Assembly: GCA_947460235.1 (NCBI GenBank)
Contig: CANHGK010000016.1
Location: 1 to 62,190, forward strand
Length of the DNA: 62,190 nt
Origin: Paenibacillaceae bacterium
GTDB taxonomy: Bacteria; Bacillota; Bacilli; Paenibacillales; CANHGK01
Reading direction: 5' to 3'
Part shown: piece by piece, positions 9,715-17,771 of the stretch
Layout: every line of letters begins with the position of its first letter
Position numbering within the stretch: the first letter of the stretch is position 1
The notes under the pieces: generated by a model
The model's input: only the letters and a program-made list of their open reading frames with translations
Told to the model about the DNA's origin: nothing
Databases searched by the model: none
Made by a program: the position numbers and the translations under genes

Positions 9715-9921
9715 AACACTCTCTGTAGAAACAAAGGCAAACTCGAGCGAAAGCCGGGGACGCAAAGCCATGGACCTTCAGTAAATGATGGAGTACGTCA
9801 TTTGCAATGGTAGCCAGGTTGCTGATTGCAGAGTTATTTTGCGTCAGGAAGCAGTGGTCTAAACAACCATTGCAAGACACAAAGAGAGTGTTCCTAAATC
9901 TCGTATCAAAGAGGAGGAACA
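9715..9921 (+). promoter_or_regulatory. Predicted expression platform of the c-di-GMP riboswitch
   Basis: Competing pairings are visible. AACACTCTCT (9715-9724) is perfectly complementary to AGAGAGTGTT (9883-9892), enclosing the aptamer. TTGCAATGGT (9802-9811, inside the aptamer) is perfectly complementary to ACCATTGCAA (9866-9875), which can instead close a local hairpin with GCAGTGGT (9851-9858). TGTTCCT (9889-9895) is complementary to AGGAACA (9915-9921), which covers part of the ribosome binding site and overlaps the first pairing. No U-run terminator is seen, so translational control is the likelier mode. This folding is inference. Confidence 0.6.
9731..9825 (+). promoter_or_regulatory. 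Cyclic di-GMP-I (GEMM) riboswitch aptamer
   Basis: The leader contains the GEMM-I signatures in the right order: GGCAAA, a GCGAAAGC tetraloop hairpin, GGGACGCAAAGCC, a variable hairpin (AAATGA with TCATTT), then GGTAGCCAGGTTGC, the tetraloop-receptor side. In known members these elements form the c-di-GMP pocket. One aptamer stem has two apparent mismatches by hand folding. The downstream gene is the secreted amylase, so a second messenger is predicted to set its expression. Confidence 0.87.
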
Positions 9922-9925
9922 TTTC

Positions 9926-12481
9926 ATGACAATCACCATCCAAAGAAAGACAAGCATTATGTTAGTGATCGCGTTAATCGCAAGCATGATTCCGATGTTC
10001 GCATTGAGCATCCAGCCAGTAGCAAAAGCAGGTACACCGCTTAACTTAACCTCATCACAATATTTCGAGTGGTATGTACCTGATTATCACAATGTTAAAA
10101 ATGCTGATGGCACTGAAGGGTTTTGGAATCGAGTTCGTAATAATGCAAGTGATTTGAAAAACATGGGTATTTCAACTTTGTGGTTACCGCCGGCGTATAA
10201 AGGGATGTCAAATCAAGATGTTGGTTATGGCGTATATGACATGTATGACTTAGGTCAATACGATGTTAATGGTACAGGTGGAGTTGATGGGATCCGTACG
10301 AAATACGGTACGCGTTCCGAATTAGATTCAATGATTTCAACATTGCACTCAAATGGTATTTCGGTACTTGCTGACTCTGTTATGAATCATAAAATTTTGG
10401 GTTCTTGGTCTGGCGACCCAGCTCTAGAATATGTTCAATTAGATAAACGTTGTAACTTATGGGGCGATCGTAACATCTGTGATGCTGGTGGTTCAATGAA
10501 CACATTCACACTTGCAAAATTCCCTGCTCGTATTTCTAAAGGTGCACCTGCTGGAGCTCCTGCTAGCTGGTCATGGACGTTTGATAAAACATGGTTCAAT
10601 GGTTCTGACTGGAGCTGTGATAGCGCTGGTAAAAACTGTGGTAACCCTAAAATGAATAACGGCGGAACTGCTGCTGGTAACTGGGGCGGTAAAGGCTGGA
10701 ACTGGGAAATGGATACGGAATTTGGTAACTTCGACTACTTGATGGGTGCTAACGTAGACTTTAACCTTGCATGGGTTAATACGTACCATGTTGACTGGCA
10801 CAACTGGATGCTTGATAGCGTTGGATTCGATGGTTTCCGTATTGATGCAGTTAAACACATCAAATTTGATGCGATTACAAGCCCTACTGGAACTGGTATT
10901 ATCGATAAAGTCCGCGCTGCTCACCCAGGTAAAAACATCTTTGCAGTAGGTGAATACTGGAACCGTGACCTTGGTTCATTAAACAACTACTTGAATAAAA
11001 CAGGTTGGAAAATTAGCTTGTTCGATGTTCCATTACACTTCAAATTCTTCGGTATTGGTCAAGGTGGATTCGATCTTCGTAACTTGAACAGCGGTAACTT
11101 GGCAAATATGAACTATGGTATGAATGCTGTAACGTTTGTTGATAATCATGATACGCAATATGGTCAAATGCTTTTATCTCCAGTTGCTGACTGGGCAAAA
11201 TCGATGGGTTATGCATATATCTTGACTCGTCAAGAAGGTTTACCTTCCATTTTCTATGCTGACCTTTATGGTTATGACTACCGTCCAGCTGGTGGTTCCA
11301 ATGGTACATTGGGTGCTGCTGGTGGCGTAAAAGGTAATTTGTATGACACAATCAAGAAAATCATGGTTGCTCGTACTGCAGCTGCGTACGGTAAACAAAA
11401 TGATTATTTCGATGATGGCGATGTTGTTGGTTTCTCCCGTGAAGGTGTAAGCGATATTGCAAACTCAGGTTCTGCTACAGTTATTTGTGATAATTACAAC
11501 TGTGGTGCAGGTACACTTGGTAAATGGATGTATATGGGAACTGCTAACATCGGAAAAACATTTAAAAACGTATTAGGTTCTAAAACAGTAGTGGTTCCTG
11601 CAAGTGGTTGGGCGTTCTTCCCTGCTGAAGGAAATGCTTCAGTATATATCAATAGTGCAATCAATGCTGCTATTCCTGCTCCTGGCTATGTAGCACCAGG
11701 CGCTGTTGCAACAGCTGCTCCAACTGCAACACCTGCACCAACTGCAACACCAGTTCCTGCTCCAGTAGTCGTACAAGCTGTAGCAACACCTGCTCCTGTA
11801 ACAGCAGTAGCAATTACAAATCAAACAGTAACTGTGTACTATAAAAAATCAGGTTTTTCAAATGCAAACATTCACTTCCGTAATACAAAAGATTTGGTTT
11901 GGACGACTGCACCAGGTGCGAAAATGGATCTTGATGCAGCAACTGGTTACTACAAAGCAACTGTTACCATTCCAGATGCATCGCAACTTGAAGCTTGCTT
12001 CAACAATGGATCAACATGGGATAGCAATGGTGGTTTGAACTACAAATTTAACGGTAACTCCACAGTTAACGTAACAGATGGTAAAATTGTAGCAGGTGTT
12101 CCTGCATCATCTGCGGCAGTTGCAGCAGCTCCGGTTGCAGCAGTGGCTACACCAGCTCCAGCTGCAACAGTAACGATCAGCTTTAGTTTAGGTAATATTA
12201 GTACAGCATTTGGTGATACTGTTGCCGTAACTGGTGACTACAATGCTTGGGCTACTTCAGGTACTGCTGTAACGAAATTGTCTGTAACAGGTGCATCTGT
12301 TGGTGTAGCGAACACATGGACTGGTAAAATCACAGTTCCAGCAAACAAAGTTGTAAACTACAAATTTATCAAAATCTCTTCCACAGGTGCAATTACATGG
12401 GAATCAATTAGTGGAAACCGTACAATTACGGTAGCTGCTACGAACCCAGCACTTATCACTGCAAGTTGGAACGTGAAGTAA
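9926..12481 (+). CDS. Secreted alpha-amylase (GH13) with two starch-binding modules
   Basis: An 851-aa extracellular endo-acting amylase. A signal peptide ends near residue 35 (hydrophobic core followed by AKA). The GH13 catalytic region runs to about 590, with nucleophile D307 (FRIDAVKH), acid/base E343 (GEYW) and D409 (FVDNHDTQ). An Ala/Thr/Pro linker follows (about 592-630), then a CBM25/26-like module (about 632-725), a second Ala/Pro-rich linker and a C-terminal CBM20-like module (about 750-851). GAGGAGGA sits 8 bases before the ATG. It is controlled by a promoter, a cre box and a c-di-GMP riboswitch directly upstream. It is paralogous to the truncated amylase at the left edge. Substrate class is confident; the exact product profile cannot be read from sequence. 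Confidence 0.96.
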   Translation: MTITIQRKTSIMLVIALIASMIPMFALSIQPVAKAGTPLNLTSSQYFEWYVPDYHNVKNADGTEGFWNRVRNNASDLKNMGISTLWLPPAYKGMSNQDVGYGVYDMYDLGQYDVNGTGGVDGIRTKYGTRSELDSMISTLHSNGISVLADSVMNHKILGSWSGDPALEYVQLDKRCNLWGDRNICDAGGSMNTFTLAKFPARISKGAPAGAPASWSWTFDKTWFNGSDWSCDSAGKNCGNPKMNNGGTAAGNWGGKGWNWEMDTEFGNFDYLMGANVDFNLAWVNTYHVDWHNWMLDSVGFDGFRIDAVKHIKFDAITSPTGTGIIDKVRAAHPGKNIFAVGEYWNRDLGSLNNYLNKTGWKISLFDVPLHFKFFGIGQGGFDLRNLNSGNLANMNYGMNAVTFVDNHDTQYGQMLLSPVADWAKSMGYAYILTRQEGLPSIFYADLYGYDYRPAGGSNGTLGAAGGVKGNLYDTIKKIMVARTAAAYGKQNDYFDDGDVVGFSREGVSDIANSGSATVICDNYNCGAGTLGKWMYMGTANIGKTFKNVLGSKTVVVPASGWAFFPAEGNASVYINSAINAAIPAPGYVAPGAVATAAPTATPAPTATPVPAPVVVQAVATPAPVTAVAITNQTVTVYYKKSGFSNANIHFRNTKDLVWTTAPGAKMDLDAATGYYKATVTIPDASQLEACFNNGSTWDSNGGLNYKFNGNSTVNVTDGKIVAGVPASSAAVAAAPVAAVATPAPAATVTISFSLGNISTAFGDTVAVTGDYNAWATSGTAVTKLSVTGASVGVANTWTGKITVPANKVVNYKFIKISSTGAITWESISGNRTITVAATNPALITASWNVK

Positions 12482-12527
12482 TTTGATTCAAATGCAAGTC
12501 AAGCACGACCCCAAATTCAAATCCTTC

Positions 12528-12559
12528 AACCCCTGGCCAATTGGCTGGGGGTTCTTTTT
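12528..12559 (+). terminator. Terminator after amylase 2
   Basis: AACCCC-TGGCCAATTGGCT-GGGGGTT forms a long stem-loop followed by CTTTTTA. Confidence 0.85.
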
Positions 12560-12582
12560 ATGTTTTGGTAATGGATTGACGT

Positions 12583-12614
12583 TAAAAAACCACCCGCCGG
12601 ATGGGCGAGTGGTT
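12583..12614 (-). terminator. Terminator of the oxidoreductase operon (minus strand)
   Basis: Read on the minus strand, AACCACTCGCC and GGCGGGTGGTT pair and are followed by T5. It lies just past the stop of the alpha-beta subunit gene and faces the amylase terminator. Confidence 0.85.
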
Positions 12615-12638
12615 GAGTGAATTAGTAGTTTGATGAAA

Positions 12639-14960
12639 TTACAATGCAGGATGTTCGTGTTTCGCTTTGAGGCGAGTCCAGCGGCGTTCTACTTCTGCTT
12701 CGAACGCTGCAAGACGTTCTTGGTTCTCTGGTTTTGCCATGTGACGAGTTTTGCCCATCATATTCAGCCACTCAAGAGTAGGAATGCGCTTGCCTTTATC
12801 TTCTGGGTTATATGTGATGTTCGTAACGCCTTGTTCGATCTCATAAAGAGGGAAGAAGCACGTATTAACCGCTGCATCGATGATTTTTGCGCCATCTTTC
12901 TCTTCAGAAAGCCAGTTCAATGGGCAAGTGATCAAGATTTTACCGTATACTAGGCCAACATTTTGAGCGTACCATTGTGCTTTCGCAGCTTTGCGAAGTA
13001 AGTCTTGTGGACTCGCTTCGGAACCAGTGAAGACATATGGAATGTTCGTTGATGCCATGATTTGAGCTGTATCTTTGTGTTGGAATAACTTACCTTGTTG
13101 TTTTTTACCGACATTTGACGTTGAAGTACGGTGTCCAAGTGGTGTTGAATAGGATAATTGTGCACCTGTATTCATGTAACCTTCGTTATCGTACTCAAGG
13201 ATGATCATTTTGTGATTACGTAATGCAGCGCCGATTGCAGGACCCATACCAATGTCCATACCGCCGTCACCGGTGATCATCACGAACGTAAAGTCGTCTT
13301 TCAATCCGTATTGCTCTAACTCACCGCGGCGTTTACGTTCCCAGAACATTTCAACGACACCGGAAAGTGTTGCTGCACCGTTTTGGAACAAGTTATGAAT
13401 GTATGTCGCTTTATGTGAGGAGTACGGGTAACCAGTCGTTACGACCATCGCACAACCTGTGTGGAACAAGTAAATGATATCGCCTTCGATCCCTTTGAAG
13501 AACAATTCAAGACCGGAGAAAATACCGCAACCAGGACAAGCGCCGTGACCGGCAGCAATCCGTTTTGGTTTTTTCGTGAGGTTACGAAGAGGTGGAACTT
13601 TTACTGCAAGTTTAATCTTGCCGTTCTCGTCAACTTCTTCTTTAACTGTGATCAAACCAGTATTCAAATCTTCATATTTCATCGGTTCAAGTACACGTTG
13701 AGGAGCTTTTGATGGGTCCCCAGCGGAATGACCAAAATAGTCAAATGGAACCGCTACTTTACCAGAGTTCATCGCTTCGATCGCGATTTCGAACATTGCC
13801 AAACCGTCTTCCGCATAGAAATCTTTACCACCAAGGCCATATACACGGCTGATGACTTTAATGTCATGGTTTCCGTATGTGAACAATGCTGATTTGATTT
13901 CGTGTGACATGTTACCACCATGTGCGCCGTATGAATCTGCACGGTCTGCAACGGTAATTACTTTAACATTTTTTAATGCTTCAGCAATTTGGCGTTGTGG
14001 GAACGGACGAATCATATTAGGTGCGATGGAACCGGCTTTGATCCCATTGTCACGCAAGTGATCTACAACGTCTTTGATGATTTCGGAAGAGGAGTTCATG
14101 ATAAACACCGCTACGTCAGCATCATCCATACGGTAAAGGTCAAGCAATGGGTATTCACGGCCTGTCAATTCGAAGTATTCTTTGGAGATTTCTTCGAATA
14201 CAGTTTCCGCACGATACATTGCTTCGGATTGTTGGTAACAGTTGTTGATATAATCTGGTTCGTTCATGTAAGGACCAACTGTAATTGGGTTGTTGCGATC
14301 CAATACATCAGCGTAACCTGCTGGTGGTTGAGCTCCAACAAATGCATGAACATCTTCACGCTTGGAGAACGTCGCAACGCGGCGTTTCTGGTGAGACGTG
14401 AAGTAACCATCAGAAGCCACGAGGACTGGCAAGCGAACATCTTTGTGTTCAGCTAATTTGATAGCCATGATGTTCATATCATAAACCGCTTGTGGGTCAC
14501 GACACATCAAAATTGGCCAGCCAAGATTCAATGCGTAATAAAGGTCAGAATGATCACCGTGAATATCCAAAGGACCGGATACTGAGCGGCAAACTAAGTT
14601 CATAACCATCGGAAAACGCGTTCCGGATTGAACTGGCAATTGTTCGATCATATAAAGAAAACCGTTTGCTGATGTCGCATTGAATACACGACCACCAGCA
14701 GTGGATGCGCCGTAACAAATTCCGGCAGATCCGTGCTCACCGTCCGCAGGTATCAAAACGATATCATGTTGACCGTTTGCTTTCATTAAATCTAAGAATT
14801 GTGCCACTTCCGTCGATGGTGAAATCGGGAAGTAACCCATGATGTGGTAGTTAATTTGGTGCGCTGCATATGCGGCCATTTCGTTGCCTGATTCATATAC
14901 GATACGCTGTTCCACGGTGCCTAACTGTTCAGGCGACTTAAATGTGGTTTCAGTGCTCAT
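12639..14960 (-). CDS. 2-oxoacid:ferredoxin oxidoreductase, fused alpha-beta subunit
   Basis: A 773-aa catalytic subunit that oxidatively decarboxylates a 2-oxoacid (pyruvate is the likeliest) with CoA and reduces ferredoxin. The N-terminal half is alpha (PorA-like, with a GYFPISPSTE motif), and the C-terminal half, from about residue 475, is the thiamine-diphosphate-binding beta part (GACPGCG cysteines, GDGGMDIGMG, YDNEGYMNTG). The start is set at ATG 14960 because AGAGGTG lies 8 bases upstream; a GTG at 14969 would overlap that site. The gamma-delta subunit gene is directly upstream, 26 bases away. A fused alpha-beta plus fused gamma-delta layout gives a two-subunit enzyme. Substrate choice between pyruvate and other oxoacids cannot be fixed from sequence. 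Confidence 0.9.
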   Translation of the reverse strand: MSTETTFKSPEQLGTVEQRIVYESGNEMAAYAAHQINYHIMGYFPISPSTEVAQFLDLMKANGQHDIVLIPADGEHGSAGICYGASTAGGRVFNATSANGFLYMIEQLPVQSGTRFPMVMNLVCRSVSGPLDIHGDHSDLYYALNLGWPILMCRDPQAVYDMNIMAIKLAEHKDVRLPVLVASDGYFTSHQKRRVATFSKREDVHAFVGAQPPAGYADVLDRNNPITVGPYMNEPDYINNCYQQSEAMYRAETVFEEISKEYFELTGREYPLLDLYRMDDADVAVFIMNSSSEIIKDVVDHLRDNGIKAGSIAPNMIRPFPQRQIAEALKNVKVITVADRADSYGAHGGNMSHEIKSALFTYGNHDIKVISRVYGLGGKDFYAEDGLAMFEIAIEAMNSGKVAVPFDYFGHSAGDPSKAPQRVLEPMKYEDLNTGLITVKEEVDENGKIKLAVKVPPLRNLTKKPKRIAAGHGACPGCGIFSGLELFFKGIEGDIIYLFHTGCAMVVTTGYPYSSHKATYIHNLFQNGAATLSGVVEMFWERKRRGELEQYGLKDDFTFVMITGDGGMDIGMGPAIGAALRNHKMIILEYDNEGYMNTGAQLSYSTPLGHRTSTSNVGKKQQGKLFQHKDTAQIMASTNIPYVFTGSEASPQDLLRKAAKAQWYAQNVGLVYGKILITCPLNWLSEEKDGAKIIDAAVNTCFFPLYEIEQGVTNITYNPEDKGKRIPTLEWLNMMGKTRHMAKPENQERLAAFEAEVERRWTRLKAKHEHPAL

Positions 14961-14986
14961 CACGTTCACCTCTGTCTAGTAGAATC

Positions 14987-15985
14987 TTATCGATTGAATA
15001 CATGCGGAATACGCTTGGTGTCGGCATAGCCATCAACTTCGCGTAATTCAGTTAACGCTTCGGTTGGACATGCATACACGCATTTCAAGCAACCTTTGCA
15101 ATATTGATAATCGATCCCTTGCAAGAACATGTTGTTACGTCCTTTTTTGTCTGCTTTTTCGTCCCAGACGAAGCAGAAGTCAGGACAAACATTATCACAT
15201 GCTGCACAATGAATACATTTGTCTTCTTCAAAGTTAGGCATCATCCCTTGGCGAGAAATGCTTAGGTCTTTCAATATACTATTTCCTGGGTTCGTAATGA
15301 CTCCGCCCATTGGTTGCGTCTCGTAACCAAGTGTTGGCGTATCTTGACGAACGGGTTCCGGCATTGTTACGCCTTCAGGAAGTGCGAATGTTTGGAACTT
15401 CACTTCATTGAATCCACGGTCAAACGTACGAAGAGCAGGTTCAACGGAATGTGGATATTTCTTCTCTAATGATTTACGTGTAACACCTTTGAAAAACTCA
15501 GGATCTAAGAAAGGGCACAATCTGTGCAACGCACCCATGATTGCCATGTTTACGCGATTGTTCTCTTCCAGAGCAATACCAATCGCATCTACTGTAGCGA
15601 TGGTACCTCCAATGAGTTTCATCATATCTTTCAATTGTTCCGGCGTTTTGGTCGAGTTGACCAGAACGATGCTGTCCTCATATACACCACTGACGACATT
15701 TATCGTTTTGTATAACGCTTCATGGAAAATACCGACGACGTGTGGTCGTTCTACCGGACTCGTTGCGCGAATTGGCGTGTGCAAGTCGCAAAAACGGATG
15801 TGCGCTTTCACCGGGGAACCCTTTTTCTCGGAACCGTAGGAAGAAAAGCTTACACCATTCAATCCTGCGCCGACGACACCTGCTTCTGCCAGCATTTTAC
15901 CGGCTAAGTTAGCCCCAAGACCGCCGATTGATTCAAGACGAATCTCGAAAAAGCCAAGCTCATTCTTTTGTGGTAATTTCGACAT
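14987..15985 (-). CDS. 2-oxoacid:ferredoxin oxidoreductase, fused gamma-delta subunit
   Basis: A 332-aa partner of the alpha-beta subunit. The N-terminal part (about 10-200) is the gamma domain (RLESIGGLGANLAGKML, SYGSEKKGSP), which helps bind CoA in this family. The C-terminal part (about 250-310) is a delta-type ferredoxin domain with two 4Fe-4S motifs, CIHCAACDNVCP and CKGCLKCVYACP, which carry electrons out to free ferredoxin. AAGGAGAA precedes the ATG at a good distance. It is the first gene of a two-gene minus-strand operon; the leader shows no recognised regulatory RNA. Confidence 0.92.
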   Translation of the reverse strand: MSKLPQKNELGFFEIRLESIGGLGANLAGKMLAEAGVVGAGLNGVSFSSYGSEKKGSPVKAHIRFCDLHTPIRATSPVERPHVVGIFHEALYKTINVVSGVYEDSIVLVNSTKTPEQLKDMMKLIGGTIATVDAIGIALEENNRVNMAIMGALHRLCPFLDPEFFKGVTRKSLEKKYPHSVEPALRTFDRGFNEVKFQTFALPEGVTMPEPVRQDTPTLGYETQPMGGVITNPGNSILKDLSISRQGMMPNFEEDKCIHCAACDNVCPDFCFVWDEKADKKGRNNMFLQGIDYQYCKGCLKCVYACPTEALTELREVDGYADTKRIPHVFNR

Positions 15986-16072
15986 GTCCGTTCTCCTTTA
16001 CAAAAAAAAGTTACCATAACTGGTTGTAAATTAATCAACAAATGCTATCTTACCAAACTAAATCTCAAGAAT

Positions 16073-17239
16073 CTATCTATTTGATAAATTTCCGTCGAAT
16101 TTTGCAGGAGTTTTTGGTTCGAGCGCGTAGAACTGAAAAAAATGACATGCAATGCGCCCGTTGAATAATTTCCTGAGTTTGTCAGCTTTTCTACCAATTT
16201 GGTGTTCTAACCATTTATGGTTAGAAATGACGAATAAATTCCAATCGTCGAATCGATCAAGATGGGCTCCAAGTTCTCGGAGTGCTTTATCGATATCTTT
16301 CTGTTCACCGATCCGTTCACCATATGGTGGATTGGTAATAATAAATCCATTATCACCAGTTATCCGCATCTTTGCTGCTGGTTTATTCTCAAATCGGATT
16401 GCACCGCGAATTCCGGCTGACTTGACTGCGGCTTCGGCGAGTTGAATTGCTTCGGGATTAATGTCGTAACCGACTAGTCTCAGTTCCTTACGATCATTAA
16501 TTAGTTCAAATGCTTCTTCACGCGCATCGTTCCATATATCGCTTGGAACAATTGGCCATTTTTCTGCAAGAAATTCACGTTTCAAACCGGGTGCAACATT
16601 CCAAGCTTTGAGTGCAGCCTCGATCAAAATTGTTCCCGATCCGCAAAATGGGTCAATTAGTGGATGCTCCGCAGTCCAACCGCTGAGGTGAACTAGGGCA
16701 TGGGCCATTGTTTCCTTTAATGGCGCCTCACCGGTTAATGTGCGATAGCCGCGTTTATGCAGACCGGCGCCCGTTGAATCCAGTGTGATGGTGGCGCGAT
16801 TCTTAAATAATGATACTTCAACAGCTAGTGTGATATCGCTCGATTCATCGACCCAGTCGCCTCCGTCGCGCTTCTTGACGGCTTCGACGATGGCTTTCTT
16901 CACGATCTTCTGACAGGCAGGAACACTCTCTAATTGGGAATCGAACGAACGACCGCTTACTGGGAATTGTGCACCAGATGGAATCCAATCCGTCCATGGA
17001 ATTTTGGAGACACCGACAAACAATTCTTCAAACGTGCGGGCATGAAATTCGGCCAGTTTAATCAAAATACGATCAGCGCTTCGCAACCATAGATTCGACT
17101 GGGCGAGTACCTGCCAATTGCCGCGATAGGTGACGCGTCCATTTTCGACCATGCGGTCCTTAATGCCGAGATCTTCCAACTCTTGGGCCACAACGGATTC
17201 CAAGCCGGTTGGTGTTACTGCGATTAGCTCTAAACGCAT
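16073..17239 (-). CDS. THUMP-domain class I SAM RNA methyltransferase (YpsC/RlmL type)
   Basis: Probable N2-guanine methyltransferase of 23S rRNA, acting in ribosome maturation. The N-terminal 160 residues form the THUMP RNA-binding region (ELIAVTPTGLESVVAQEL), followed by a Rossmann methyltransferase with DPFCGSGTILIEA and the catalytic NPPYGERIG motif. The start is placed at ATG 17239 (388 aa) because GGAGG ends 8 bases upstream; the ATG at 17254 is part of the ATGGAGG ribosome binding site itself. It stands alone on the minus strand. Older annotations call this family a putative N6-adenine DNA methylase; the rRNA role is the better supported one. Confidence 0.9.
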   Translation of the reverse strand: MRLELIAVTPTGLESVVAQELEDLGIKDRMVENGRVTYRGNWQVLAQSNLWLRSADRILIKLAEFHARTFEELFVGVSKIPWTDWIPSGAQFPVSGRSFDSQLESVPACQKIVKKAIVEAVKKRDGGDWVDESSDITLAVEVSLFKNRATITLDSTGAGLHKRGYRTLTGEAPLKETMAHALVHLSGWTAEHPLIDPFCGSGTILIEAALKAWNVAPGLKREFLAEKWPIVPSDIWNDAREEAFELINDRKELRLVGYDINPEAIQLAEAAVKSAGIRGAIRFENKPAAKMRITGDNGFIITNPPYGERIGEQKDIDKALRELGAHLDRFDDWNLFVISNHKWLEHQIGRKADKLRKLFNGRIACHFFQFYALEPKTPAKFDGNLSNR

Positions 17240-17383
17240 TCGGTTAGCCTCCATGTACAGAAATTCTCTAATTTATTATACATCTAAAAAACGACGATTC
17301 CAAATTTATTGCTCACCAATTCTGCTGGAATGGCATAGGTTAAGAAATCATTGTGAACGATATAAACAACAAGGAGTGATTCG

Positions 17384-17686
17384 ATGTTTCGGACGGTAAC
17401 GATGCAAGTCGGAGAACGTGAAGTGATCGGGATCGAAGTGGAATTGCCGAAAACGAAGCTTGTGGCGATAATGAGTGAGCAAGGATATGTCATGTGCGGT
17501 GCGCTTGATGTTAAACTGCTTGATGATCGCTTAGGGGATCGGCAAATTGTTGCGGGTAGAGCTTTTGGGATTCGAAAATGCGAAGACTTGCTGACTGCGC
17601 CGTTGGAATCGGTGACGAGTGCTGCGCGAGAACGCGGGATTTTACCTGGAATGAATGGTACGGAAGCATTATTAAAGATGTTTTAA
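17384..17686 (+). CDS. yunC: DUF1805 (YunC-like) small protein
   Basis: A 100-aa cytosolic protein matching the YunC/DUF1805 family along its full length: VEVELPKTKLVAIMSEQGYVMCG-type core followed by GRAFGIRKCEDLL and a GI-PGM-G-EALLK end. The family is widespread in Bacillales and its function is not established. AAGGAGTGATTCG precedes the ATG. It lies alone between the methyltransferase (opposite strand) and the CapA-like gene. Confidence 0.8.
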   Translation: MFRTVTMQVGEREVIGIEVELPKTKLVAIMSEQGYVMCGALDVKLLDDRLGDRQIVAGRAFGIRKCEDLLTAPLESVTSAARERGILPGMNGTEALLKMF

Positions 17687-17771
17687 GGAATTACGATTTT
17701 TTTATTTCACGCGAGAAAAGGAATTGATATAATGGGGGTTGAATTTGAACAGTGAAAAGGAGTATTCGAAT

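Larger units (their letters stand above)
9535..9925 (+). other. Long regulatory region before amylase 2
   Basis: This 391-base gap holds, in order, an AT-rich spacer, a sigma-A promoter, a cre box, a c-di-GMP-I riboswitch aptamer and its expression platform, and the ribosome binding site GAGGAGGA at 9911-9918. Each is listed separately. Confidence 0.9.

Noticed and set aside
12639-14969. GTG at 14969 as start of the alpha-beta subunit
   Set aside because: It overlaps the AGAGGTG ribosome site that fits the ATG at 14960.
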